A stretch of 33,707 nt of DNA from an uncultured Porphyromonadaceae bacterium (GCA_947176335.1 CAMWQE010000004.1:1-33707), one strand, 5' to 3'. Shown: positions 15,696 through 25,261, counted from the first letter of the stretch. Translations and numbers: made by a program. The notes: generated from the sequence alone by a model not told the origin.

Positions 15696-17168
15696 ATGGA
15701 CTTCACCACGCTGCCCGATTCGCTCGGTCACCTTCTCACTTACCACCGGGAAGCACCGTTGATTTTTTCAAGCGGGTTGTTTTGGGTGCTGTTCGTTTGC
15801 TTCATGCCGCTTTATGCTCTGCTGCGTCAGCGAAAATGGCAGATGTTCGTTTTCGTTATCGCTTTCAGCTTGTATTTTTATTACAAATGCAGCGGATGGT
15901 TTTTCCTTCTCCTTGTATCGACCTCCGTCATAGATTGGTTCATCAGCCGGGCGATGGTAGAGATAGGGTCATCGGCAGGCAGGAAATGGCTTGTCGCCCT
16001 TTCGGTAGTGATTTCACTCTCCGTACTCGGCTTCTTCAAGTATGCCAACTTCTTTCTATGGAACTGGAACGCTATGGTCGAAGGCAATTTCCAGCCACTG
16101 ACTCTTATACTCCCTGTCGGCATATCATTCTACACCTTCCAGTCCATAAGCTACATTGTTGATGTGTACCGCCGCAAGATTGCACCGGCGGAAACATGGG
16201 GAGAATACCTCTTTTTCCTCTCATTTTTTCCCGCACTTGTTGCCGGACCTATCGTCAGGGCTGAAAATTTCCTTCCGCAGCTCCGGGAAAACCGCCGCGC
16301 AGACCATAGTGAAGTCTACGGAGGATTATGGCTGATATTGTCCGGAGTAATAAAGAAAGCCGTTATAGCAGACTACATCGCGCAGTACAATGACCTTATT
16401 TTCGCCTCCCCTACCGGATACTCCGGATTTGAATCCCTCATGGGAGTAATCGGCTATACCATGCAGATTTACTGTGATTTCTCCGGCTACTCCGATATGG
16501 CAATAGGGCTTGCACTGATAATGGGCTTCCGACTGGACATTAACTTCAATCTGCCTTACAAATCGCAGAGTCTCACCGAATTCTGGCGCAGATGGCATAT
16601 ATCCCTCTCAACATGGCTGCGCGACTATGTTTATATTCCGCTTGGAGGAAACCGCCACGGCACATTCCGCACCTACCTCAACAATTTCCTGACTATGCTC
16701 ATCGGAGGGCTCTGGCACGGGGCAGCATGGAAATTCATCTTCTGGGGAGGGATGCACGGCATCGGTCTTATCATAAACAAACTGTGCCGCCCTTTCACAT
16801 CGCGTTTTGACGGCAAAACCTGGTTTTCAATCCTTGCCGGATTCATCACAGTCATTTATGTCTCTCTCCTATGGGTATTTTTCCGCGCCGACTCATTTAC
16901 CGATTCCATCCTCATCATCAAAAACATTTTCTGTAACTTTTCCCCGCAGTGCATTCTCCCCTTCATTGAGTTCCGGTCACTTTGGGTGGTACTTATGGCA
17001 CTCATAATAATAGCGCACTACTTGCCGGAGCAGTGGCATGACCGCGCCGCCGGTATTTTCATCCGGGCGCCGTGGATTATCAAACTACTCGTGTTTCTAA
17101 TTGTGGTACAGCTCGTTATTGAATTCTCCGGCGAAGACATCGCCCCCTTCATCTACTTCCAGTTCTGA
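15696..17168 (+). CDS. MBOAT family O-acyltransferase
   Basis: 490 aa multi-TM; PVGISFYTFQSISYIVDVYRR, FWRRWHISLSTWLRDYVYIPLGGNR, GGLWHGAAWKFIFWGGMHG. Confidence 0.95.
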   Translation: MDFTTLPDSLGHLLTYHREAPLIFSSGLFWVLFVCFMPLYALLRQRKWQMFVFVIAFSLYFYYKCSGWFFLLLVSTSVIDWFISRAMVEIGSSAGRKWLVALSVVISLSVLGFFKYANFFLWNWNAMVEGNFQPLTLILPVGISFYTFQSISYIVDVYRRKIAPAETWGEYLFFLSFFPALVAGPIVRAENFLPQLRENRRADHSEVYGGLWLILSGVIKKAVIADYIAQYNDLIFASPTGYSGFESLMGVIGYTMQIYCDFSGYSDMAIGLALIMGFRLDINFNLPYKSQSLTEFWRRWHISLSTWLRDYVYIPLGGNRHGTFRTYLNNFLTMLIGGLWHGAAWKFIFWGGMHGIGLIINKLCRPFTSRFDGKTWFSILAGFITVIYVSLLWVFFRADSFTDSILIIKNIFCNFSPQCILPFIEFRSLWVVLMALIIIAHYLPEQWHDRAAGIFIRAPWIIKLLVFLIVVQLVIEFSGEDIAPFIYFQF

Positions 17169-17170
17169 TT
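17160..17170 (+). repeat. Left copy of 11-bp direct repeat CAGTTCTGATT flanking the R-M island
   Basis: Exact match to 19839-19849; contains the MBOAT stop codon. Confidence 0.85.
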
Positions 17171-17186
17171 TTCCAGGTATCAATAC

Positions 17187-18062
17187 CTAAAAGGGCAAAT
17201 CAATCCCATAATAGGATTCATCCTCACTTATTCTGTGGGAAGTGTTAAATAATGGTGACTGAGCCTGCAACTTATCCATTATCTCTTTTCGCTTTGAAGG
17301 GATGGCAATCTCAAGCTTACGGGCTTTGCTTAGTTTCAGAAAATCCTCGCAACAGTCTATGCCAAGAAAACGTCGGTCCAACAGATTCGCTGCTATTCCG
17401 GTGGTACTGCTGCCTGTAAAAGGATCCAATATCCACGCTCCAGGAAGAGTTGACGCCTGAATAATACAGGCTAAAACACAAAGCGGTTTTTGAGTCGGAT
17501 GCTTGCCACAGGTTTTCTCCCACCTTGCAATAGACGGCAACCGCCACACATCACGCATTTGTTTTCCACCGTTTATACTTTTCATCAATTCATAATTAAA
17601 AAAATGAGAAACTTTTCGGTCCTTACGAGCCCAAAGTATATATTCTGTGGAAAAAGTAAAATACTTGCATGACAAATTAGGCGGTGGATTAGTCTTCTCC
17701 CATGTAATGCAGTTCAAAATCTTGAAGCCTGCTTCAGTGAGGCATCGTGCCACAGAGAAAATATTATGAAAAGTACCGCTTATCCATATCGTCCCATTGC
17801 TTTTAAGCTTGTTCCGGCAAGCACTTATCCATTCCTTATCGAATCTGTAATCTTCTTCGTAGCCATGAGATTTATCCCATTCCCCTTTATTTACAGACAC
17901 GATTTTACCGCTCTGAATACTGATTCCGCCATTTGAAAGACGATAAGGAGGATCGGCAAAGATCATATCGAACTTGAAATCAAAAGATTTCATTTGCTCG
18001 ACACAATCTCCTTTCAATAGAGTAAAGTTTCTGTCTTCTGATTTATAGTAAGCCGTAGGCAT
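17187..18062 (-). CDS. dpnA: DpnA-like site-specific DNA (adenine-N6) methyltransferase of a DpnII-type system
   Basis: FDMIFADPPYRLSNGGIS...GKIVSVNKGEWDK, ITWEKTNPPPNLSCKYFTFSTEYILWARK, GKHPTQKP, ILDPFTGSSTTGIAA; resembles DpnA as I recall it. Confidence 0.9.
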   Translation of the reverse strand: MPTAYYKSEDRNFTLLKGDCVEQMKSFDFKFDMIFADPPYRLSNGGISIQSGKIVSVNKGEWDKSHGYEEDYRFDKEWISACRNKLKSNGTIWISGTFHNIFSVARCLTEAGFKILNCITWEKTNPPPNLSCKYFTFSTEYILWARKDRKVSHFFNYELMKSINGGKQMRDVWRLPSIARWEKTCGKHPTQKPLCVLACIIQASTLPGAWILDPFTGSSTTGIAANLLDRRFLGIDCCEDFLKLSKARKLEIAIPSKRKEIMDKLQAQSPLFNTSHRISEDESYYGIDLPF

Positions 18063-18919
18063 TAAACTAACACTTTAGACATTACTCCATTCTCCAGATC
18101 GGATATATTATATAGATCATCCAGCACATCAAAAGTCTCCCGCAGATTATTTTTTGCCTTATGCCATCCAAAGCCATCTGTAATCCATACAAACTTAAAA
18201 TAATCCAGATCCTTAGTCTCCATGGTTATAGTTTTATAGCTACGGGCAGTCTCATTCAATTTAGAACCACTGCTGCTGTAAAAGTTGGTTTCTATTCCAT
18301 AAATACAATTCTCACCTTTCACAACAAAGTCAAAACGCTTCTCGGCGCTACCGTTATTTGAGATTGAAGATAAATCTATATTCCATTTATTTTCAATTTC
18401 ATGGATGTACATCTCCTTGAAGTAATCGACCCCTTTCCTCAATCCTGCTTTAATAAGAAATCCCTCCACGAGATTTTCCATAAGATCTCCCCCACGATTC
18501 TTACGCCCATTTGAATCAAGACCTACCTCTATACCGGTAACATAATCCACCAGATTATTTACAATATGGTTTTCCATAAGATCAAATAATCCAGTCCTGC
18601 GCATGAATGCTGCATATTCGTCTATAGTATAGTTGGGATTCTGAAAATCAAAGTCATGGAGTCCGTTTTCATCCATCACCATAATATCCCGCTCACGTTT
18701 AGCCAGCAAAATCGGGATGCACCGGAGGGTTTCCGGATAAAGCTTCACAATCTTTTTAAAGTCCTCCTCTATTGTCTTAGACCCAATCAAGGAGTTCAGT
18801 ATATTCAAAGGAATCCTTATCTCATCCACATTTCTATAAACTTTGTCGAAATCAACATAGTATCTATAGTCTGCTATAGACGGAATGAAATCGGCTAACC
18901 ATGATTCAAAGTCTCTCAT
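18062..18919 (-). CDS. DpnII/MboI-like type II restriction endonuclease (predicted GATC)
   Basis: Resembles DpnII as I recall it: LNILNSLIGSKTIEEDF, LMENHIVNNLVDYVTGIEVGLDSNGRKNRGGDLMEN, ETNFYSSSGSKLNETARSYKTI, WITDGFGWHKAKNNLRETFDVL. Confidence 0.92.
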   Translation of the reverse strand: MRDFESWLADFIPSIADYRYYVDFDKVYRNVDEIRIPLNILNSLIGSKTIEEDFKKIVKLYPETLRCIPILLAKRERDIMVMDENGLHDFDFQNPNYTIDEYAAFMRRTGLFDLMENHIVNNLVDYVTGIEVGLDSNGRKNRGGDLMENLVEGFLIKAGLRKGVDYFKEMYIHEIENKWNIDLSSISNNGSAEKRFDFVVKGENCIYGIETNFYSSSGSKLNETARSYKTITMETKDLDYFKFVWITDGFGWHKAKNNLRETFDVLDDLYNISDLENGVMSKVLV

Positions 18920-18926
18920 TCCATTA

Positions 18927-19832
18927 TCAATTAAAAACGTTTGATATTATCAGTTCAGAAATCTGTCCGCGCCCCTCTGCACAGGAATTCACCATTCTTG
19001 ATGCCGAGACCCTCCTGATTGAAAAAGGTTTATATAATTTGTCAAAGAAATTATCATCCCCATCTATATTCCGGGGATCAGAATTACTTGCCACAAACAG
19101 GGATTTGTTAAAGGAAAGCTGCTCACAGAAGTCCCGGAGCCTCATTTGCTCCGTATCATCAAATCCGTTTTTTGAATAGGAAGTGAAACTTGATGTTTCA
19201 CTCAGCGGACGATAGGGTGGATCCAGATAATACAGCACATCCTTGCCGGCATAGCATGCTGTATCGGCAAAATCGCCGCACAGTATCTCCACTTTCTGCA
19301 AAAGGGAGGAATCCGCTCTTAACGTTTCCTCGTCACATATACGGGGATTGACATATTTCCCATGAGGCACATTAAATTTACCCTTGGAGTTTACCCGATA
19401 AAGACCGTTAAAACAGGTGCGGTTCAAAAAAATGAACAATGCGGCTGTCTCAACATCCGAGTTTTCATCTTCATTGAATCGTTTTCGCTGGTCGATATAA
19501 TACTCCTTACGCATACTGTCGTTCAAGGAGCAGTATTCTTTTTGGAAACTGCCAAGCTCCGATATAAGGGCATCCACCTTATCCCTGACAACCTTGTATG
19601 TACAGATCAGTTCCTCATTAATGTCGTTGATAATCGCTTTCTCTATATTAGGATACTCCTGGAGGATCCAGAAAAGCACAGCACCTCCACCAACAAAAGG
19701 CTCTACATAAGTAATCGCCCCTTGTTGCGACAAGTCATCAGGCAGGGTTTTCTTTATATCGGAAAGCAACTGGGTCTTACCTCCGACCCATTTAACAAAA
19801 GGCTTTGCAGGATATATATTGGATCGCCTCAT
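18927..19832 (-). CDS. dam: Dam/DpnM-like adenine-specific DNA methyltransferase
   Basis: AKPFVKWVGGKTQLL, YVEPFVGGGAVLFWIL, FNGLYRVNSKGKFNVPHGKY, YYLDPPYRPLSETSSFTSY. Confidence 0.94.
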   Translation of the reverse strand: MRRSNIYPAKPFVKWVGGKTQLLSDIKKTLPDDLSQQGAITYVEPFVGGGAVLFWILQEYPNIEKAIINDINEELICTYKVVRDKVDALISELGSFQKEYCSLNDSMRKEYYIDQRKRFNEDENSDVETAALFIFLNRTCFNGLYRVNSKGKFNVPHGKYVNPRICDEETLRADSSLLQKVEILCGDFADTACYAGKDVLYYLDPPYRPLSETSSFTSYSKNGFDDTEQMRLRDFCEQLSFNKSLFVASNSDPRNIDGDDNFFDKLYKPFSIRRVSASRMVNSCAEGRGQISELIISNVFN

Positions 19833-19837
19833 GAGTT

Positions 19838-21121
19838 TCAGTTCTGATTGCCGGTGTAAAACCGTATCAGGCGGTCAATGGCAGCAATGCACGCGTCGCA
19901 GAATGTCGGATATGTGTTGTTGCGCATCCTGCATTCATCGGCGGGACGATATACACCCTTGAAGGAATAACCTCCTCCTTCATATACTCCGACAGGATAT
20001 TTCTCCGCATCCTCAACCGGAGTGGGAACGGGTGTGCCCGGTTTTAGCAGTGCTTTCCATTTGCTGTCGAAATTACGCATTGTGGTGATATTCGGCTCCC
20101 ATGGCTCCACATCCTGCGGATAAGTATCCTCCATTACATCACCAGTGTAGAAATATTCATCCGCCAACCCGCCGAAACTGTGCCCGAACTCATGCACCAC
20201 AACCGGCTTGAACAGCTTATGGCGTGCAGCAGTAAGGGTATAACTGTTATAGATGCCACCGCCACCGTATTCGTCTGTGTTCGCCAATATTATAATATGT
20301 TCATAGGGAATGCCGTCCAGCGCATCATTTATGGCATACACTTTGTCGGTAGTCAGGTAACGGTCGGAATAGAAAGTGCTGAAATGACTTGAGAATGCAG
20401 TGCTTTTCCAATCCTTTAGGCGTGGGACGCTTACACCGCTCTCTGTCGAAGGTGTGGCTATTGCAACAAAGTTAAACTCATCGCGGTGGTCCTTGAACGG
20501 CGCATAGCTCAAAATCTCATCTACAGCACTCTGCGCATGGGTATAAAAAGAATCCATCTCCTCCGGGGTATAACCCTCCGCAAGTATTGCCACATCTATT
20601 GCATTGCTGCTGTCACCGCCTCGGTGCAACCACTTATGAGGAACAGGCTCTTTTATGCCTTTGAGTGCAACCAGCTCATCATCCGGACGGTAAACGTGCT
20701 TCATCTCAGATATTTTGTTATGCCGGCTGTCAAGCAAAGTCAGGCTGACAACTGCGCGCTCCTTAGGAAGAGGCACCAATACCGTGTGCTCCATTGCACG
20801 GGGAGTGCCAAGCGCCTCATCGGTTGCAAGCCATTCCTGGAAAAGTGTAGAGAAGGAATTGCGGTAAATCGTATCACCGGTAGCCTCGTCAACAACCGTC
20901 ACCTGACCGTTGCCGATGTAAGGCAGCTTGTCAAGGCTATGGCGGCGACCTGCCCAACCTGCGCTCTTGCTCTGCCCCATAAGGTTCACGGTAACACTTT
21001 TCGCATCCCCGCCAAGTATATAATCCACACGGAGTGTGCTGTCATTGAAATGGCTGTTGAAATCCGCTGCGCCAGCAGCTCCGGAAACCAGCAGTCCGGC
21101 TAATAAAAATGAAAATCTCAT
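19838..21121 (-). CDS. M64 family metallopeptidase (IgA-peptidase M64-like), secreted
   Basis: 427 aa; signal peptide; VVHEFGHSFGGLADEYFY zinc motif; SNAIDVAILAEGYTPEEM. Confidence 0.92.
   Translation of the reverse strand: MRFSFLLAGLLVSGAAGAADFNSHFNDSTLRVDYILGGDAKSVTVNLMGQSKSAGWAGRRHSLDKLPYIGNGQVTVVDEATGDTIYRNSFSTLFQEWLATDEALGTPRAMEHTVLVPLPKERAVVSLTLLDSRHNKISEMKHVYRPDDELVALKGIKEPVPHKWLHRGGDSSNAIDVAILAEGYTPEEMDSFYTHAQSAVDEILSYAPFKDHRDEFNFVAIATPSTESGVSVPRLKDWKSTAFSSHFSTFYSDRYLTTDKVYAINDALDGIPYEHIIILANTDEYGGGGIYNSYTLTAARHKLFKPVVVHEFGHSFGGLADEYFYTGDVMEDTYPQDVEPWEPNITTMRNFDSKWKALLKPGTPVPTPVEDAEKYPVGVYEGGGYSFKGVYRPADECRMRNNTYPTFCDACIAAIDRLIRFYTGNQN
19839..19849 (+). repeat. Right copy of 11-bp direct repeat CAGTTCTGATT flanking the R-M island
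   Basis: Exact match to 17160-17170; overlaps the last codons and stop of the M64 gene. Confidence 0.85.
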
Positions 21122-21142
21122 CGCTGTAAAATCAATTTAGCG

Positions 21143-21150
21143 CAAAGATA
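21143..21150 (-). promoter_or_regulatory. Putative -7 element (TATCTTTG) of the M64 gene
   Basis: CAAAGATA on + strand = TATCTTTG on minus, about 21 nt upstream of the start codon. Confidence 0.5.
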
Positions 21151-21176
21151 GCCAAAATCAACCATTCCGCGCAAAA

Positions 21177-21212
21177 GAAAAAATGCCCCCTGCACGAAAT
21201 AATGCAGGAGGC
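21177..21212 (-). terminator. Rho-independent terminator of the fructokinase/MFS/GH32 operon
   Basis: Minus strand GCCTCCTGCA-TTATTTCG-TGCAGGGGGC-ATTTTTTC. Confidence 0.75.
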
Positions 21213-21250
21213 ACAAGAAGTGCATGAATATAAATAATGTGACAATCTAA

Positions 21251-22132
21251 TTATCTTTCTGTCAATTCTGCCGGAAGCACAGGCATTGCACCCTGCTTCG
21301 TGCATACGAATGCCGATGTCTGCACAGCCAGAGCATGAGCTTCTTCAACGCTTTTACCTTTAAGAATACCTGAGATGAAAGCGGCGGTGAAAGAATCACC
21401 GGCACCCACTGTGTCAGCGACCTCTACCTTAGGTGTTGGCTGGAAAGACACATGTCCGGGAGTAAATACATAGCTGCCGTTAATGCCACAGGTGAGAATG
21501 AGCATCTTGAGGTTGTATTTGCCGAGAAGAATCCAGCATTTGTCCTGAAGGTCAATTCCGGGATACCCGAACATACGGCTGACCATAACCAATTCCTCAT
21601 CATTTATCTTCAGGATATTGCAACGCTCCATCGAGTCGCAAAGAATCTCCTTGGTGTAGAATCCCTGGCGCAGGTTTACATCAAATACCACAAGTCGGTC
21701 ATCATCCTCAGGCATCGCGTCAAGAAACTGGTTGATTGTGGTTCTCGATACTATGTTGCGCTGTGCAAGCGAACCGAAGCACACAGCCTTCGCCCTTTTG
21801 GCAAGAGCCTCAAGCTGGGGAGTATAGGGAATATTATCCCATGCAACATTCTCCTTGATCTCATATTGGGGAATGCCTGCCTGGTCTATCTCGACCTGCA
21901 CGGTGCCGGTCGGGTAAGGCACCTCCGCAATCAGGTGGTTGAGCCCCTTGGAGGTGAAATTCTCGACAATCTCTTTTCCTAACGCATCTGCGCCTACAGC
22001 GCTGACTACACAGCTGGGTAAACCGAACTGCGATACATGATAGGCAAAATTCGCAGGAGCGCCACCTATCTTTTTTCCTTCGGGCAGCACATCCCATAGT
22101 GCCTCGCCCATTCCAACTACAATGTCTTCCAT
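21251..22132 (-). CDS. PfkB-family carbohydrate kinase (fructokinase)
   Basis: GEALWDVLPEGKKIGGAPANFAYHVSQFG; VEVADTVGAGDSFTAAFISGIL. Confidence 0.92.
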   Translation of the reverse strand: MEDIVVGMGEALWDVLPEGKKIGGAPANFAYHVSQFGLPSCVVSAVGADALGKEIVENFTSKGLNHLIAEVPYPTGTVQVEIDQAGIPQYEIKENVAWDNIPYTPQLEALAKRAKAVCFGSLAQRNIVSRTTINQFLDAMPEDDDRLVVFDVNLRQGFYTKEILCDSMERCNILKINDEELVMVSRMFGYPGIDLQDKCWILLGKYNLKMLILTCGINGSYVFTPGHVSFQPTPKVEVADTVGAGDSFTAAFISGILKGKSVEEAHALAVQTSAFVCTKQGAMPVLPAELTER

Positions 22133-22141
22133 GATTATCTG

Positions 22142-23323
22142 TTAGTTAACTTTTTTGATTCTGAATGTATAGTAGAGGAGATAAAGCACCCCTATAGTCA
22201 TAACAATCACCGCACCGATTTGTCCCATCGCGTCAGCAGCATATCCCATTGCGAGAGGAAAGACCGTACCGCCGAAAAGTCCCATAATCATTAGACCGGA
22301 CACCTCGTTTTTCTCGTTGGGAGAAAATATCAGAGCCTGCGAGAAAACCACCGAGAAGATGTTTGAGTTTCCGAAACCGATGAGTGCAAGACCGACATAG
22401 ATTCCGGTGATGCTGTGGCATACGAACAGTATCACCATTGCGGCAAGCATCATCGCAACGCTTATTCCGAAAAACAGCTTCGGAGACATTGACCTGAGCA
22501 GGAAAGCGCCGAGGAAACAGCCGATTGTGCGGAATATGAAGTAAACGCTTGTTGCGAAACCCGCCTCTTCAAGAGGAAGCCCAAGGCGCTCCATGATGAT
22601 TTTGGGTGCTGTGGTGTTTGTGCCTACATCAATACCCACATGGCACATGATTCCGATGAAGCAGAGCAGGATGAAAGGACGTCCGAGCAACCGGATGCAT
22701 TCCATTACACCGGAAGCCTTGTCCGGACGCTCCTCCTCGATTGGAGTTGCCGCAAGAGCCGAGATAGACAGCAGGCTGACAACGGCGTAGATAACGAACA
22801 AGGCTCGCCATCCGAGACCGAAAGTGGGGAAATAGGTTGTAGCACCCCATGCCGCGATTATCGGGGCGAGGAAAGAGGCGATTGCCTTGACAAACTGACC
22901 GAAAGTGAGGGTCGATGCAAGCTTGTCACCGCTTATAAGGTTTGTCACCAAGGGATTGAGTGAAGTCTGCATGACGGCGTTGCCTATGCCCAGGAGCGAG
23001 AAGGATAGCAACATTGTCATATAGCTATCGCCTGTGATAGGAATAATCAATGACACTCCGGTGATTACAAGGCTTATCAGCACGGTTCTTTTTCTTCCTA
23101 TCTTGTTCATCAGCATGCCGGTGGGCACTGAGAAGATAAGAAACCAGAAGAAAACGAGTGACGGAAACAGGTTTGCCTGTGAGTCTGTAAGAGACAGGTC
23201 TTTCTGCACATAATTGGACGCGGTGCCCACGAGGTCCACAAATCCCATTGCGAAGAAGCAGAGCATCACAGGAATAATCTGCATCAAAAAGGATTTGCGG
23301 TCAGTTGCTATTGACTGGTTCAT
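22142..23323 (-). CDS. MFS sugar transporter (FucP-like)
   Basis: 393 aa, about 12 TM; FFAMGFVDLVGTASNYVQKDLSLTDSQANLFPSLVFFWFLIFSVPTGMLMNKIGRKRTV; located between fructokinase and GH32. Confidence 0.9.
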   Translation of the reverse strand: MNQSIATDRKSFLMQIIPVMLCFFAMGFVDLVGTASNYVQKDLSLTDSQANLFPSLVFFWFLIFSVPTGMLMNKIGRKRTVLISLVITGVSLIIPITGDSYMTMLLSFSLLGIGNAVMQTSLNPLVTNLISGDKLASTLTFGQFVKAIASFLAPIIAAWGATTYFPTFGLGWRALFVIYAVVSLLSISALAATPIEEERPDKASGVMECIRLLGRPFILLCFIGIMCHVGIDVGTNTTAPKIIMERLGLPLEEAGFATSVYFIFRTIGCFLGAFLLRSMSPKLFFGISVAMMLAAMVILFVCHSITGIYVGLALIGFGNSNIFSVVFSQALIFSPNEKNEVSGLMIMGLFGGTVFPLAMGYAADAMGQIGAVIVMTIGVLYLLYYTFRIKKVN

Positions 23324-23335
23324 TGGATAGATTGG

Positions 23336-25180
23336 TTATTTTGTTGACAGGGAATATATTTTCAGGTTCTTTACTTTCGCCTTGCCGCCGAATGATGAGA
23401 GCGCCAGGCTTGAATATGGCATTTCGGGAAACACGAGGTTTGTCATGACGAACCTGCCGTCATTGCCGAACATCTCGATACTTGAACGGTCGATAAACAT
23501 ACGAACGGTTATCTTGCCATTATCCTCAAAGGTCGGTGAAGCGGTCACAACCGGGAAACTTTCGCTGAAATCCACTATACCGCTCTTTGTGCGGTCAAAG
23601 TACATTTTCCTCTCCGCGGCATTGTAAGTCAGTATTACCTTATTGTCCGCTTTGTTTGAAAGCACCATTTTCAACGAGTCGCAACCGGCGGCATCTATTT
23701 CTGCTATTATTTCGTACAATCCGCCATTTGCCTCAGGCAATGTGAATGATTTCGCGATATTGCCCAAGGAGATATTTGATTTGTCGGCTACAAGACGGTT
23801 TCTCAGCGCAAGCACCTCGGGCGAAGGAGCGTTGGACACATAAATTTCACCGTCCGCAGCGCGGAACAGCCCTATCTCGCGGGGAAGAGTGTTCGCGCTC
23901 CTGTACTGCATGGTCGGCACCTCCGCCGCATACTGCCAGTTGCTCATCCACCCGATAGCGGTGCGCCTTCCTTCCGGAGCGTCGCTCCAGCTCACAAGCG
24001 CATAGTTATCTTTACCGTAATCAAGCCACTTGGTCGGAATCTTACCGGTCGCGTCCTTGTCGGCGGTGAAAGTCTTGCCGTCCCAGTCGCCTATAAAATA
24101 TTGCACAGCCGAGCCTCCGAAAGGTCCGCCGGGATTTATGTTGCAAATCAGCACCCATTTCGTTTCTCCTGTGCCGTCCACTTTCAGCGGGAAGAGGTCG
24201 GGGCACTCCCATACTCCTGACTGCTCACCCTCCCCTTTGCCGAAACTGCTCTGAAGAGTCCATGTCTTGAGGTCCGGAGAGGTGAAGAAAAGCATTTCGC
24301 GTTCAAGCGCATGGGCGAGAACAAGATTCCACTCGCCGGTCTTTTCATTCCAGAACATATTGGGGTCACGAGCCTCGGTCTCCAAAGTAATTATAGGATT
24401 GGATGGGTAAGGGGTGAATGTCTGTCCGTTATCCGTGCTGGATGCAAGGCTCTGCATCTGGCTTGTCCCTGCCGAGGTGTAAAGCGCTATTATAGCGTCC
24501 TTGCCGAATCCCGCCGTATTATTATGGTCAACCACGCTGCTGCCGCTGAATATAGAGCCAAGTCCGTCGGGACGGATTGCCACAGGCTCATGCTTCCAAT
24601 TGACAAGGTCTGTGGAAGTCGAGTGCCCCCATGTCATATTCTGCCACTTGGATCCATAAGGGTTGAACTGGTAATATAAGTGCCACACACCGTCTTTATA
24701 GAACATCCCGTTGGGGTCATTCATCCATCCATACATAGGAGTATGGTGGAAAGCGGGACGGAATTTGGTTTCCCTGTCAGTCATGTCCGGGGTATCGGTC
24801 AGCTCAAAGCCGCGCCAGCACACATCTTCTTTCGCCTCCCGTATGGAACTGCGTCCCTGCGGGGTGACTACATCGAGGACAATATTTTTCCCTTTATAAG
24901 GTGTGAGGTCAAACGGCACATAGTAATCTGTCTTTGACTTGGCGAGGCGCACATATATTGTCTCTGCGATTTTGCCGTCCACAAGTATATTTATGCGTGC
25001 ATCGTCATTACTTTCCTGCACAGGGAGCATCAGATAGCGTCCTCCGTCACCGACTCGCACAAGGGTGTTGTTGATGCCGAGGTGGTTGATTTCTATGCCA
25101 TCCGCGCCGGAAGCTGGCACAGGGGCAAGAGCCGATGCACCGAAAATTGATAAAGCCATCAAGCCTAATTTTATGTTCAT
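23336..25180 (-). CDS. Glycoside hydrolase family 32 (levanase/fructanase/invertase-like), predicted periplasmic
   Basis: WMNDPNGMFYKDGVWHLYYQFNPYG, WECPDLFPL, EARDPNMFW motifs; type I signal peptide without an obvious lipobox Cys. Confidence 0.95.
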   Translation of the reverse strand: MNIKLGLMALSIFGASALAPVPASGADGIEINHLGINNTLVRVGDGGRYLMLPVQESNDDARINILVDGKIAETIYVRLAKSKTDYYVPFDLTPYKGKNIVLDVVTPQGRSSIREAKEDVCWRGFELTDTPDMTDRETKFRPAFHHTPMYGWMNDPNGMFYKDGVWHLYYQFNPYGSKWQNMTWGHSTSTDLVNWKHEPVAIRPDGLGSIFSGSSVVDHNNTAGFGKDAIIALYTSAGTSQMQSLASSTDNGQTFTPYPSNPIITLETEARDPNMFWNEKTGEWNLVLAHALEREMLFFTSPDLKTWTLQSSFGKGEGEQSGVWECPDLFPLKVDGTGETKWVLICNINPGGPFGGSAVQYFIGDWDGKTFTADKDATGKIPTKWLDYGKDNYALVSWSDAPEGRRTAIGWMSNWQYAAEVPTMQYRSANTLPREIGLFRAADGEIYVSNAPSPEVLALRNRLVADKSNISLGNIAKSFTLPEANGGLYEIIAEIDAAGCDSLKMVLSNKADNKVILTYNAAERKMYFDRTKSGIVDFSESFPVVTASPTFEDNGKITVRMFIDRSSIEMFGNDGRFVMTNLVFPEMPYSSLALSSFGGKAKVKNLKIYSLSTK

Positions 25181-25261
25181 GATTTTAATGTATAACGGTT
25201 AACTTCAATGATTATGTTCACTCTGAAAACCGCCGCAAAATGGTGCGCCGGTTTGGTATTG

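Noticed and set aside
17175-17188. AGGTATCAATACCT mini-hairpin at the dpnA stop codon as a terminator between convergent genes
   Set aside because: Only 6-bp stem with 2-nt loop and no T-tract in either direction.
20486-21103. 205-aa + strand ORF antisense to the M64 peptidase
   Set aside because: Shadow ORF opposite a well-supported conserved gene; no recognisable domain.
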